Part shown: piece after piece, positions 33,501-37,248 of the stretch
Numbering within the stretch: position 1 is the stretch's first letter
How the letters are laid out: each line of letters begins with the position of its first letter
Assembly (NCBI GenBank): GCA_964370305.1
Contig: CAYJIU010000009.1
Location: forward strand, 1-37,248
Origin: CAYJAD01 sp964370305
GTDB lineage: Bacteria; Desulfobacterota; Desulfovibrionia; Desulfovibrionales; Desulfovibrionaceae
Reading direction: 5' to 3'
DNA: 37,248 nucleotides
Notes under the pieces: model-generated
The model's input: only the letters and a program-made list of their open reading frames with translations
Told to the model about the DNA's origin: nothing
The model's database searches: none
Program-made: the position numbers and the translations under genes

Positions 33501-35954
33501 CCTATTGGCAAGTGCGCCAATAACTTGCAAACCGTCATTGCTAGCACCAAATTGTAATGTAGAATTAGCGTGAAGCCCCTTGGTTATGAGGGTACCGCCT
33601 TGGTCAAAAGCATTATCTGTTGTGTCAAAGGTACCATTAAAAGCCCAGCCTACGTTTAGCGTATCTTGCCCATCCCCAAGGCTTTCGGCAAGCTCTGTGT
33701 CGCTTAAGCCGCTCTTATTACCAGAGGCCGCACCAGTAATGGTAAGGCCGTCATTGCCAAACCCAAAATTAAGCACAGCATCAGCCCCAAGACCCTTGGT
33801 TATGAGGGTGCCGTTGTCATTACCTGAGTTAAACTCACCATTAAAAGCCCAGTTGACATTTAATGTGTCATCACCAGCACCTAGAGCTTCGGCAAAGTCT
33901 GTGTCTGTATAATTGGTTTTTTTAGCAAGTATGTTTAGGCTGTCATCACCGTCGCCCATGCTAAGGGCATTTTCTGAGGCAATATTGGCCTTATTGGCCG
34001 TGAAATTATTGATGGTCAGGGTGTCATTACCGTCACGAAGGTTAATGTTATTATATTCACCCTTTAAGGTGCTGATTTTTACGCTATCATTACCGCCGGT
34101 GTCTGTAATTTTAGCATCGGTCATGCTGCCAATGGTAATGGTGTCATCATCTGCACCACCGCCTACTTCACCACCGTGAATGGAGCCGGTAAACGTGTTT
34201 ATGGTAATGCTGTCATTGCCGTTAGTTCCGCTTACTGACCCATGCTTTAAGCTAGAAATGGTAATAGTGTCATTGCCATTGTCGCCATTTACAGTGCCAC
34301 CATCCACTGTGGTAATTTTTATACTATCATTACCAACTCCACCATTTACTTGAGCAAGTTTTACGGTAGAAACAGTGATCTTATCATCATCAGCTTCGCC
34401 GTCAATTCTGCCGCTCTCCGCAGTGGTTATAGTGATGGTGTCATTACCATCGCCACCATATACGGAACCAGATTTTACGGTGGTAATAACAATGGTATCT
34501 TTGTCATTTATACCACCTTCACTAGGAGCATCCCCATATACTTCAGCATTACCATCCATGGTGGTAATTTTTATACTATCAACACCCGTATGGCCGCTAA
34601 CCTTGCCGTCAATAAGATTGATCACGGTAATGGTATCATCACCAGCATTGCCGCTAATGTCAGCGTCCTTGGATGTGGTTGCGGTAATGCGGTCATCGTC
34701 ATCACCGCCTTCAATGGAGCCGGCATTAAGATTGGTCACGGTGATGGTGTCATCACCAGCATTGCCGTCAATGTCAGCGGCGGTAGCAGTGGTGACTGTG
34801 ATTTTATCATCACCATCGTCACCCCATAGCTTGTCACTAGCTGCGGTGCCAGTAAAATCTCTTACGTTAATGATATCATCACCGTTAGCGCCGTAAATAT
34901 CAGCATTGGTAGCAGTGGTGACTTTAATGCTGGTGTTGCCAGTAATGCCTTGAATAGAGCCGCCATAAAGGTTGGTTACGGTGATGGTATCATTACCACC
35001 GTCGCCGTCAATGTTAGCATTGGTGGCAGTGGTTACGGTGATTTTATCATTACCCTTACCGCCAAATAACTCACTATTATCGACGGCTCCAGTATAATTT
35101 TCTATGGTAATGCTGTCATTACCATCGCCACCGTCAATATTGCCGGTAACGGTGGCAAGGGAAAATGTGTCATTGCCAGCACCGCCGTCAATGCTGCCAG
35201 CTTCCATCTTGGTTATGGTAAAGCGGTCATTACCGTCTTCGCCATAGATGCTTGTACCAGTGCCAATGGTAGAGTGGGCAGTTAGGTTATCATTGCCGTG
35301 ACCAAGATATATGTCTGTGTCAATAACTGTAGTTAAAACGCTTTCGCCCTTGGCTGGCTTTTCCCCAAGGGTTACAATGTCATTGCCGCCCAAGAACGTG
35401 TTTGCGCCTGCAAGCGTCTTGGCATCGGTGTAAATTGTGGCACCAGATACAACACCTTTTAACTGAATATTATCATTGCCGGCAATGAAGTTGGTATTGG
35501 TGACAGTTTCTACATCACCAATGATGGTTCCACCATTTATGGCCTCTTCAACTATAATTGTGTCATTACCACCACGGGTTGTGCCACCGTTTACAGATAT
35601 GGCATCACCAATGACGGTGGCGTTAGTATGATTCATACCCTTAAGGGTGATTTTATCTGCCCCGCCGGTGAAAGTTGTGTCAGTGAGGTTTGTGGCATCA
35701 CCCACAATGGTGTCATCACCTAGGGGGTTGCTGGGGACTGCTGTACCCTTGGAGCCGCCGCCAAAGACGTCCTTTCCGCCTACAATAGTTGATTTTTTGG
35801 CGTCGTTTATATCTCCGGAAACTAGGGAGGTCTGGTCAATAATATCAGGGTCTATTATGTTTTTATCATCCAAATTAATGGGCTGCGCTTTAGCAGTAAA
35901 GGATGAATTAACAATAGTTTGTCCCTTGTCGCCGAAATAATTTTTAGTAGCCAT
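18399..35954 (-). CDS. Giant RTX-like repeat protein (5,851 residues)
   Basis: One uninterrupted frame of 17.6 kb. Nearly all of it is glycine/aspartate/asparagine/threonine repeats of the form GGxGNDxIxIxTMxGGxI, a variant of the RTX nonapeptide that binds calcium in a parallel beta-roll. I saw no cysteine. There is no N-terminal signal peptide (MATKNYFGDKGQTIVNSSF). The C-terminus ends VTITDFSATD...GITIYFS, like the DFxxGxDxIxL end of serralysin-type type I secretion substrates, so one-step export by an ABC/TolC-type system is likely, though none is in the window. Rough architecture: 1-200 N-terminal repeats, 200-680 short repeats, 680-1,920 DGG/FGxGNDxL modules, 1,920-2,690 short repeats, 2,690-5,800 GIGxGGxVxLxG modules. 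AGAGG is the ribosome-binding site. Probable giant surface adhesin or matrix protein; no enzymatic domain seen. Confidence 0.9.
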   Translation of the reverse strand: MATKNYFGDKGQTIVNSSFTAKAQPINLDDKNIIDPDIIDQTSLVSGDINDAKKSTIVGGKDVFGGGSKGTAVPSNPLGDDTIVGDATNLTDTTFTGGADKITLKGMNHTNATVIGDAISVNGGTTRGGNDTIIVEEAINGGTIIGDVETVTNTNFIAGNDNIQLKGVVSGATIYTDAKTLAGANTFLGGNDIVTLGEKPAKGESVLTTVIDTDIYLGHGNDNLTAHSTIGTGTSIYGEDGNDRFTITKMEAGSIDGGAGNDTFSLATVTGNIDGGDGNDSITIENYTGAVDNSELFGGKGNDKITVTTATNANIDGDGGNDTITVTNLYGGSIQGITGNTSIKVTTATNADIYGANGDDIINVRDFTGTAASDKLWGDDGDDKITVTTATAADIDGNAGDDTITVTNLNAGSIEGGDDDDRITATTSKDADISGNAGDDTITVINLIDGKVSGHTGVDSIKITTMDGNAEVYGDAPSEGGINDKDTIVITTVKSGSVYGGDGNDTITITTAESGRIDGEADDDKITVSTVKLAQVNGGVGNDSIKITTVDGGTVNGDNGNDTITISSLKHGSVSGTNGNDSITINTFTGSIHGGEVGGGADDDTITIGSMTDAKITDTGGNDSVKISTLKGEYNNINLRDGNDTLTINNFTANKANIASENALSMGDGDDSLNILAKKTNYTDTDFAEALGAGDDTLNVNWAFNGEFNSGNDNGTLITKGLGADAVLNFGFGNDGLTITGAASGNKSGLSDTELAESLGDGQDTLNVGWAFNGTFDTTDNAFDQGGTLITKGLHANSTLQFGASNDGLQVIGALANRQINTHGGADTVSISSTATNVQVNLGTGADVFSVGAMGKGSTLTYNTDDLDNITIKGTYNDGMVVDAAGEATALSTGSDGGSITLDTLGTGQLVFGAGNDSITINKNLAGTSAVKKEINTLGDNDDIDIKGTVTNAVVDAGTGADHVSIGALSTGSTLKYDADDTDNITIKGTYNAGFAQTSTTAGTFYGLATGDDGGVITLDTLGTGKLQFGAGQDTLTINKALAGSFGLKDIFMQAGNDSVILNTVNGAVISGGEGLDYISATGLGTTGVLNGDGGEDTIQIGRKFTDADSFKATAIMNNGTINGGADNDSIYVGNTFDADNNNIIDPDELKGTLSGGKVYGGAGNDYISTTTLSGSGLMDGGDGVDHLRVTTMSGGTIAGGNDGDTVIIDGTFSRGTINGDAGGDRVDITTMSGGTINAGDGNDTISIDNFKGGIISGDAGIDSITIDSMTAGTLNSDAGADSVRVNSILGGTINASAGDTIDIGIMDGGTINDSDENIGTIKINDIYKGTINTNDGNDSVDIFRMHGGTINGQDGNDSIDVGYFNGGTINAGEGDNQITVKYGLRGGNISAGAGNDTLILQLDDNEINGKYSINLGAGKNIIRVKSDLDGQELILGASNDNVFLDAKVQNAKISLGNGNDTIITSDQDDPVTTTNTLIDTGAGNDSMNLESAQDGTIIYAGAGDDRIILQNSYSAVVDLGTGNNYIQTAGTASNVVIIGGSGSDTVNIATNIAGDSFISTGTGNDRIKGNLIDNSSGEDSIGGSIHYDNKGQDTIVLNEYRAGMIADATGNTTDADDNYFALSTGTDGGTIEINTWTSGEITLGNGHDSLSIGTNNSAKTDTEITDLLGKGNDTLHVGWSFNGDFAADDDGGTLIATGLGDNADITFGRGNDGLILSGNLSENVDLKTGNDTVTINGFENDATFTYDNDGFDNITINSAYTGGADDGNGMLSTGKDGGFIHVNEITNVGIEKLEFYEGKANEGFSIGTLRSGNNAGEINLWQGTDSITVGSIGAEDAGTATIKYNTDGQDSIVIEGEYAGVGIKYTNGSDTTEHEGISTGSDGGFISIGRITDEAGVDNLEFSDKNDKFEIGTLNVDGQAEGGGNVGDDTINLGAGNDYIKVTNLRDGTIDGGAGNDTYSIQNLGDTTVGEGSVVIEDTDGGINVFDITNMNNASISANGNTGRGTFDIEYLNNSSIDGTDGAGGHDVFTIGTMVNSSAVYGSSGNDSFHVTSVSASSILGDEGNDSIDVTLASSSNISGGDGNDKIIVDSFTSAEIGQHKIDAGTGNDNIDVTAMNGGTIEGGTATKAGSKLGVDTITVENASNAYIYGDIDGGSGADTTVSYNDLIKVTGLADNTNIYGGHGNDTISVANAINLSEIHGGEGNNNITVSHATNSEIDAGAGNDKITIGTTAGSSSIESGGGKDSIDITTMNGGSVHGQTGNDSIDVDTMQVGTINGGNDDDTIEVTTMNRGVVDGGAGNDKITINTINVASPVQDITMGSIKLYGAETIDDWTKATKPDGSITWTSSHGTITFTLQGEFDFQSNTTGTFNIDYYATYADGTTGLITTKTVPVQPHEPFAFTDDSMSGSSVRGGIGDDTITITTLNGESVTGQENNDTIKVTTMNGGVADGGTGNDVITVTTARGGNVLGDAGDDKITVTTGMGDKVDGGFSLNGGDGNDTITMTTLNRGTIEGGIDADTITVKNAYASSIYGDENGGSDTTAYNDIIKVTGLAEGTDIFGGHGNDTITVGSATAESTINGGDGDDSITVTTLTDGTINGGDGTDNIKVITLANSSIVGNDGADTITVTTSTNSYIFDGEGDDSITITTANHSSISSGAGNDTIKVTTLNGSSIDSGAGEDEIYVINQIKSAATFTNGGDVDKIFLNGGIGAGAEVTLSGSDGFNVAKSETAGFNMSGGELTGSDRADTFHIATMSNGIVSGGAGADSITVKISGASKGVLFGGEGADVFTIDSSTNKASSITIQDFEIGTDILYIGDDTVAVEQGKTFVEHNGITVNFGNVYIQDNKSEEDNINNVTLNGTNNIDTFNISGTATNSTINALVGDDSITIGTINASTINTGAGADTTTINNAITKAATITNEGGADKLYLGGGIGKGGHVSLEGTDGFVVAQSVDATDPANPVYSGFNLASGTLTGSDGADIFHIATMSSGTLTGGADADSITVATANGGVIDGGADADLITITHQVKKSIEIANSDAAQDSLILKDGIGSGGNVQLQGNGGFVVAQSVTAYNPDHLIYTGFNLASGTLTGSNGADKFYIEKMSSGTLTGEAGEDTFFITTLSGGIVHGGADADRLTIYTMTGGTVDGGAGVDTVTISSAVDSKITIKNTGAEQDFVYLINSLAEGGNVILTSNAGFNLSKDGTDGFNMTTGTITGSAGADSINIDQFSGGTVNANAGNDNINITTMNGGTLLGGTGNDTISVDSMSSASAEIDAGTGNDLVKVDAIVGTIDGGTGTDTLYLNTEVTTDHTSLGGVGSSNFEAYGFESMSAGSINGTAKADNILINTMSGGIIYGNAGNDVLTVKTMTGGDLNGGDGNDTISITHLTGAPTDIVLQSIIYNNGSGSRETMNEWTKEVHDGYITWTHADYGRITFVLAGETVFEPRAIPSGTLAIDYYATYPDGGTGPETQYTFDIADPNTHSFNDVNRTGSDVKGGAGNDYISIDNMFGGFVDGGDGVDTINIDEEIAHSIRINNTGIERDVVNIEGGIGAGGNVTLRSTDGSFNVTVTSMAAGTSLTASAGDDSITIYDINGSDDASQVEVNTGLGADTVVLDTNVDSHITITNGDDIDNAVFITGGVVEGANITLDGSYSGFDMASSFNAKTKTFTGFDMSGGTINGSVQADNIVVSTMSDNETGTTINGNAGDDTFTVTTMNGGEIKGGNGKDSFTIATIDGHGESASTLNGGEGDDTFTITTMNGGVINGDDGADSIKITTLNGGEIDGGAGADTINIINQVKGVATITNTADADTIFLAGGIGTGADITLSGTSGFTVSKSYNESLDLHNYFNVSGGSLTGSAGADTMYINSMTSGSVDGGDGNDSVYLSTMKGGSFYGGAGNDTVNILSMTGGSVDGGVGEDSIYFTNAISKALTIQNTGTENDYVRLGPVSAGANIMFESDHGFVIHGGGDPANPNGFHMSGGKLTGSAGADSIYIGKMTGGVVDGGLGDDEIYFTHEDGITKAITLNSTSGSDIIYLEHGINAGGKVTLGGDIGFTVTDSGGSFDMSGGSLIGSVGSDDIKMNEMTGGTVDSGAGVDDIQIVSMINGTVNAGDGADSVAISTMTGGTVNTGDGADSGDIFAMTDGTVNTGDGNDTIGVSMAGGTFNAGAGDDSIILISLAGGTVDGGAGVDSVIIINAMNGVASVKNTGTEQDNLYLNGGLVSGAELNLNSNAGFVVESVDNTDPDNPVYAGFNMSGGTLNGSAGADSITASMTGGSINGGAGDDSLSISIDGTTTDAFLNGGDGADVFSITNDSGNAGEISITNFEIGTDELIIGGDTISVAAGQSSVTHGDVTVNLVTEHNTITLSNAVTSLYNQSNNGTGLDTINLSKGIDNGGGVILNGTGGFNVGKTASAGFDLFDGSLIGSDGADIFRLNNIKEQSTIVKSGNRVVSTGAGDDTLSIANLSVQGQNQSPDHFIYHSVVNTGTGDDSISIKNMVNGQLYAGEGNDTLSVGINDASYALVDAGAGDDILNLTVKSGNPDPFTNTEIFGGGGADKFVILGSGNREIRLSDFNAVEGDTFFIGNTEYTGDITQAQEGGADTVKIGTVTVFLDRQFGDPSAGDDSIYANTLSTGETLGAGGGYDLIRIGTLNGGTVDGGTGTNAIIVNTVGAAGGTLTGGQGAGDTYVFTDVLTNSVTINDESGTDFVRLGGGIAEGGILNLISPHGFNLGLYNTSNTSNGFNMYGGTINGSDGHDSIEIATMQGGNIIGNAGHDDISIATMHNGSIDMGAGNDDVTITTLHGGNIQMGAGQDTVNISVIDITGQVSIDGGADTDSLNITGAVSTIVNIAEVKDFATNFETFGFDTIVNGGTIQGTAAADNISVTTMLGGTINGGASNDSIEVYINSETNEATIYGGDGNDEFRIASDGTGATINLLDFATGDSVFINDRNLGYSDFTTAVTEAKNRGDESYTDNVSGITINFVKEPEPIIVNSIVNDAQSFINARAGQDTLVLTKGIGTSGEVNLSGAGGFFVVGHYEEMWAFDHFNTSGTINGSEGDDRIVIDQLKAGAVVNGNAGDDFIEVETLLGVVDGGEGDDGLSFTGQVSGRLDLSSANIKNIEAFSFGSYVDFAANANVLGTANAETFHIQSITKGALSGEAGNDTFSITLDQQGADLELTGGEGADVFWLYGAGEITIMDFDAAEGDFVSINTQGINNEIIAARAQGDASYTHGSGENAVTIHFGDITPPPPGTEFINEPIITERSFTNGSGKDTLHVNGDMYIGGRLSLSGDNGFVLTTSDGDGFDMLGGSTGSFTGSSISGSAGADDITINNWTNHPDLQGFGYGDVSTGAGADVVTVKNMAAYGYVNTGAGNDVINLSNMIRGDIYGGDGNDKININKTVAEDLSMEGTIKGGAGNDSITFTDVTTQWGMNLYGGYGADTFTITNSSGIFTLHDLNFIEGDSVVVNGANQKNAINAALQAGQDSLVIDDVTLNFTGFDVTGESTNVTAAITNAREYTNNVADTLNALNLNGGISAGGTVNLLGNGGFMVGSQSGGFDLAGTINGGTAADVIRVDTMSGNSIIRSGDGPNEMIEFVAVRELDDSIFVNIMNGNSQIDAGAGHDAIFVETMNGGSILGGSGNDNIEVVAALGGSIDGGEGRDYISIQSVITGTLNFTDSGTGANFETDGTNIVGIGAGANISVSGNGFNFSSHMMTGGTITGSDNHDMIIQLNSMSGGIINTGNGNTDVTANHVTNGVINGGSGDNRITIDLATDTKDAVSITSGAGTDTITLDTSTGHTAGAVTITDFSATDIIEITTESSTVDVSEDVRTAQASSDSYTFDGITIYFS
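18750..27890 (-). repeat. About 16 copies of a 55-65-residue GIGxGGxVxLxG module in the giant protein
   Basis: Each copy follows I-x-N-x-G-x(3)D-x(3)-L-x-GGIGxGGxVxLxGxxGFxV, then a variable loop, then GFNMSGGxLTGSxGADxF/I. I count about 16, for example with FLNGGIGAGAEVTLSG near 27840, YLGGGIGKGGHVSLEG near 27150, FLAGGIGTGADITLSG near 24500, YLEHGINAGGKVTLGG near 23840 and LNLNGGISAGGTVNLLG near 19350. They occur only in the C-terminal half. Between copies are one to several ordinary RTX-like repeats. Confidence 0.75.
25480..25790 (-). repeat. Non-RTX inserted domain, copy 2 (in the giant protein)
   Basis: Residues about 3,390-3,491. It starts DIVLQSIIYNNGSG, has WTKEVHDGYITWTHADYG, ITFVLAGETVF, then GTLAIDYYATYPDGGTG, and ends SFNDVNRTGSDVKG. 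It is aromatic-rich and lacks the GGxGND pattern, unlike all its surroundings. It is homologous to copy 1 at 28715-29020. Confidence 0.75.
28715..29020 (-). repeat. Non-RTX inserted domain, copy 1 (in the giant protein)
   Basis: Residues about 2,312-2,413. It starts DITMGSIKLYGAET, has DDWTKATKPDGSITWTSSHG, ITFTLQGEFDF, then GTFNIDYYATYADGTTG, and ends AFTDDSMSGSSVRG. It aligns along its whole length with copy 2 at 25480-25790. The domain is not one I can name. Confidence 0.75.
30180..33900 (-). repeat. About 8 copies of a DGGxIxLDTLGTGxLxFGAGNDxL module in the giant protein
   Basis: Residues about 680-1,920. Copies include ITLDTLGTGQLVFGAGNDSI, ITLDTLGTGKLQFGAGQDTL, TLITKGLGADAVLNFGFGND and FISIGRITDEAGVDNLEF. 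They are typically followed by a TINKxLAG or WxFNGxF stretch and preceded by DxDNITIKGTYNxG...ALSTGxDGG. This is a second, distinct repeat family confined to the N-terminal third. Confidence 0.7.
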
Positions 35955-36148
35955 AAAAAACCTCTATAGTTTTGTTTGGTTGTGGGTATGATGTGTATTT
36001 ATGCAGACAATACGTATGTGTTTAAATTTAATGTTTTGGCATATTATGCTTATGTCAAACTTTATTTATTGCTCGTAAAATACAATATATTGTTACCATG
36101 AAATGCTAGTGTGGTCAATATTTACTAGTCATGATTTTAGGGTAAACG

Positions 36149-36453
36149 CACGGCAATCCGATTTGCAAAATGACATTTCCTCTTGATGACGTTTTTAAAT
36201 ACATGGATTGCCACAGCCTGCCCAGAGGAGAGCGTAGCTCGACGTGGGGTCATGTAGCTATTAGATTGATTTTTAAGAATAAAATCCGGAGCGACATTCC
36301 TCGCGATGACCTTCGTTGTATCGGGAGTCAACTGCGAGAGAAAACGCTTCGGGAGTTACTCAAAAAATGAAAAAGCTAGCGTTTTCACGTGGCAGTCCAT
36401 GCATTTAAAGCGTCATTAAGAGGAAGCCTCATCCATCAAATCAAATTGACGTA
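36149..36453. mobile_element. MITE-like element, copy B (305 bp, inverted and diverged)
   Basis: Read on the minus strand it aligns with copy A along much of its length: the terminal ACGTCAAT...GATTTG, GTAACTCCCGAAGCGTTTT, AAGGTCATC then GCGAGGAATGTCGCT, CTTAAAAATC and TTTAAAAAC...AAGAGGAAAT. Its two arms of about 65 nt (36149-36212 and 36389-36453, containing CTTCCTCTTAATGACG / TTTCCTCTTGATGACG and CATGGA-TGCCAC) are imperfect inverted repeats. No target duplication is visible, so it is older than copy A. No ORF is credible. Confidence 0.78.
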
Positions 36454-36521
36454 TATCCTTCAGGATAAGTTTTGCAAAATAGATTACCATGTCAAAAAAA
36501 TAAAAAAAATAAAAAAAGTTG

Positions 36522-36550
36522 TTGACCTTTGTCTAAGACATCTGTATGTT
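36522..36550 (+). promoter_or_regulatory. Promoter of the S10 ribosomal operon
   Basis: TTGACC (36522-36527), 17-nt spacer, TATGTT (36545-36550). An A-rich UP-element-like tract lies at 36493-36518 directly upstream. A strong promoter is expected for ribosomal protein genes. Transcription should start near 36557, leaving a leader of about 590 nt. Confidence 0.72.
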
Positions 36551-36556
36551 CCCTTT

Positions 36557-37148
36557 CGCAGCTTTTCTAAAGCTTGCGTTTGGGAGTGCTAAAACACCCC
36601 AAAAAGACCGTAACAGCTCAATATTGAGCCGCGGTAAATTAGGCTTTGCAAGCAAAGCTAAGTGCCCTCAGGACGGTGGGGGAAGGATAGGTTGAGCTTA
36701 TCCTTACTGTTTCCGATTTTCGGAATTGACATGTGCAGGCGTTACCAAATGCCGAACAATGTCATCCGTTCCAGCCCAAGAGTGGAGCCACGCCATTTAT
36801 TGGTGAACCCGGGCTGTAAGGTGAAAGGGGAGTTTTTCCCCATTTGGTGACCCTGTGCGAAGCCAACTTTTGCAGAATTATTCTGCTCATAAGCTCGGTT
36901 GAACGCGCTTGGGTATGTATCACAAAAGCTATAGCTTTTGGAGGGTGCTTGTGTTCATCGGGCATTTCTTTTTTGATACATCAAACACCAATATACTGTA
37001 GCAGTTTAGCCTTGATTTTTCAAGGTTGGTAAACGCCCCCTTTTGGGGTTTGGCCGCATCTTAGTGTGCGGAACACCTTTGCAAACAAGATACATGGTCA
37101 TGCAAGGGAGCTTGTTAAAAACAGGCATTTTCAAAATGGAGTAGGCAA
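36557..37148 (+). ncRNA. Highly structured S10-operon leader, candidate regulatory RNA
   Basis: About 590 nt between the promoter and rpsJ contain no credible ORF but at least 13 consecutive stem-loop candidates. These are at 36582-36600, 36607-36635 (ACCG-GCTCAATATTGAGC-CGGT), 36643-36658, 36683-36705, 36711-36725, 36727-36764 (TGACAT/ATGTCA enclosing GGCGTT/AATGCC), 36772-36816 (CAGCCC/GGGCTG closing a junction with two inner hairpins), 36827-36841, 36872-36886, 36924-36939, 36972-36985, 37010-37025, 37037-37048 and 37054-37071. Ribosomal operon leaders are commonly controlled by one of their products (L4 for S10 in E. coli), but I do not recognise this structure as a known leader. Confidence 0.5.
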
Positions 37149-37248
37149 ATGACAACAGTTAGCAGTGATCGCATTCGTATCAAGCTCAAAGCATACGACT
37201 ACCGCATCCTTGATAAGGCTGTGGCAGAAATCGTAGATACGGCGCGCA
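37149..37248 (+). CDS. rpsJ: 30S ribosomal protein S10 (5' end, runs off the window)
   Basis: The first 33 codons read MTTVSSDRIRIKLKAYDYR and continue ILDKAVAEIVDTAR. This is the universally conserved S10 N-terminus: RIRLKAYDHRLLD-like residues followed by the helix with the IV-TA-R pattern. S10 is a 30S head protein and also NusE, a partner of NusB and NusG in antitermination. GGAGTAGG lies about 5 nt before the ATG. As elsewhere, it should be the first gene of the S10-L3-L4 ribosomal operon, continuing beyond the right edge. Confidence 0.96.
   Translation, partial: MTTVSSDRIRIKLKAYDYRILDKAVAEIVDTAR

Noticed and set aside
18399..35954. Regularly spaced repeats suggesting a CRISPR or DNA satellite array
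   Set aside because: The repeats are conserved at protein level in one frame but vary in DNA, period and spacing; there are no identical direct repeats with unique spacers.
36030..36058. TTGACA at 36058-36053 on the minus strand as a promoter for the giant gene
   Set aside because: The -35 is perfect, but no good -10 lies at 16-18 nt; the best choice is AACATT, so I do not claim it as a mapped promoter.
36662..36965. Short open frames in the S10 leader on both strands
   Set aside because: They overlap many perfect hairpins, lack ribosome-binding sites and show no family; a structured RNA explains the region better.
36557..37000. Possible RNase P RNA, tmRNA, SRP RNA or cobalamin riboswitch in the leader
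   Set aside because: The signature sequences of these RNAs (for example the SRP GGTCAGGxCCGGAA loop or the tmRNA T-arm with CCA) are not present.

Overview
The window looks like a chromosomal segment of a low-GC, gut-type member of the Desulfovibrionaceae. The basis is family knowledge: the large outer-membrane porin is of the Desulfovibrio homotrimeric type, PurH is an AICAR-formyltransferase domain without its usual cyclohydrolase partner, and a DUF362 / NapH-NapG-like iron-sulfur operon is present. Genus and species cannot be fixed from the sequence alone.

Layout. (1) 1-1590 is probably the right end of an integrated island. It carries an ADP-ribosyltransferase-like DUF3990 toxin and an overlapping HTH partner on the minus strand, behind a near-consensus promoter that contains a palindromic operator candidate. 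The island ends at a 25-nt tRNA-Ser 3'-end fragment ending in CCA. (2) 1591-4724 (minus) holds a polyprenol-type glycosyltransferase, a SAM methyltransferase, an EamA transporter and a small lipoprotein. (3) 4765-13751 is housekeeping. On the minus strand are holB-purA, a small unknown gene, and coaX-eno-folD-porin. On the plus strand is the stand-alone AICAR formyltransferase. PurA, PurH and FolD share purine and one-carbon metabolism. (4) 13752-14352 contains a 344-bp MITE with perfect 17-bp terminal inverted repeats and a perfect 10-bp target duplication. (5) 14353-18302 (plus) is a tight operon: a Tat-exported DUF362 protein, a NapH-NapG-like fused ferredoxin, and a MOFRL-type glycerate 2-kinase. 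(6) 18399-35954 (minus) is one uninterrupted 17.6-kb gene for a 5,851-residue RTX-like repeat protein. (7) 35955-37148 is non-coding. It carries a diverged, inverted second MITE copy, a strong promoter, and a roughly 590-nt leader packed with stem-loops. (8) rpsJ, the first gene of the S10 ribosomal operon, starts at 37149 and runs off the right edge.

Most unusual content: the giant protein, in which the C-terminal-end module recurs at least seven times and two roughly 100-residue non-RTX domains interrupt the repeats; the paired MITEs, each just upstream of an operon promoter; the multi-hairpin S10 leader; and the tRNA-anchored island end with its toxin-antitoxin-like pair.
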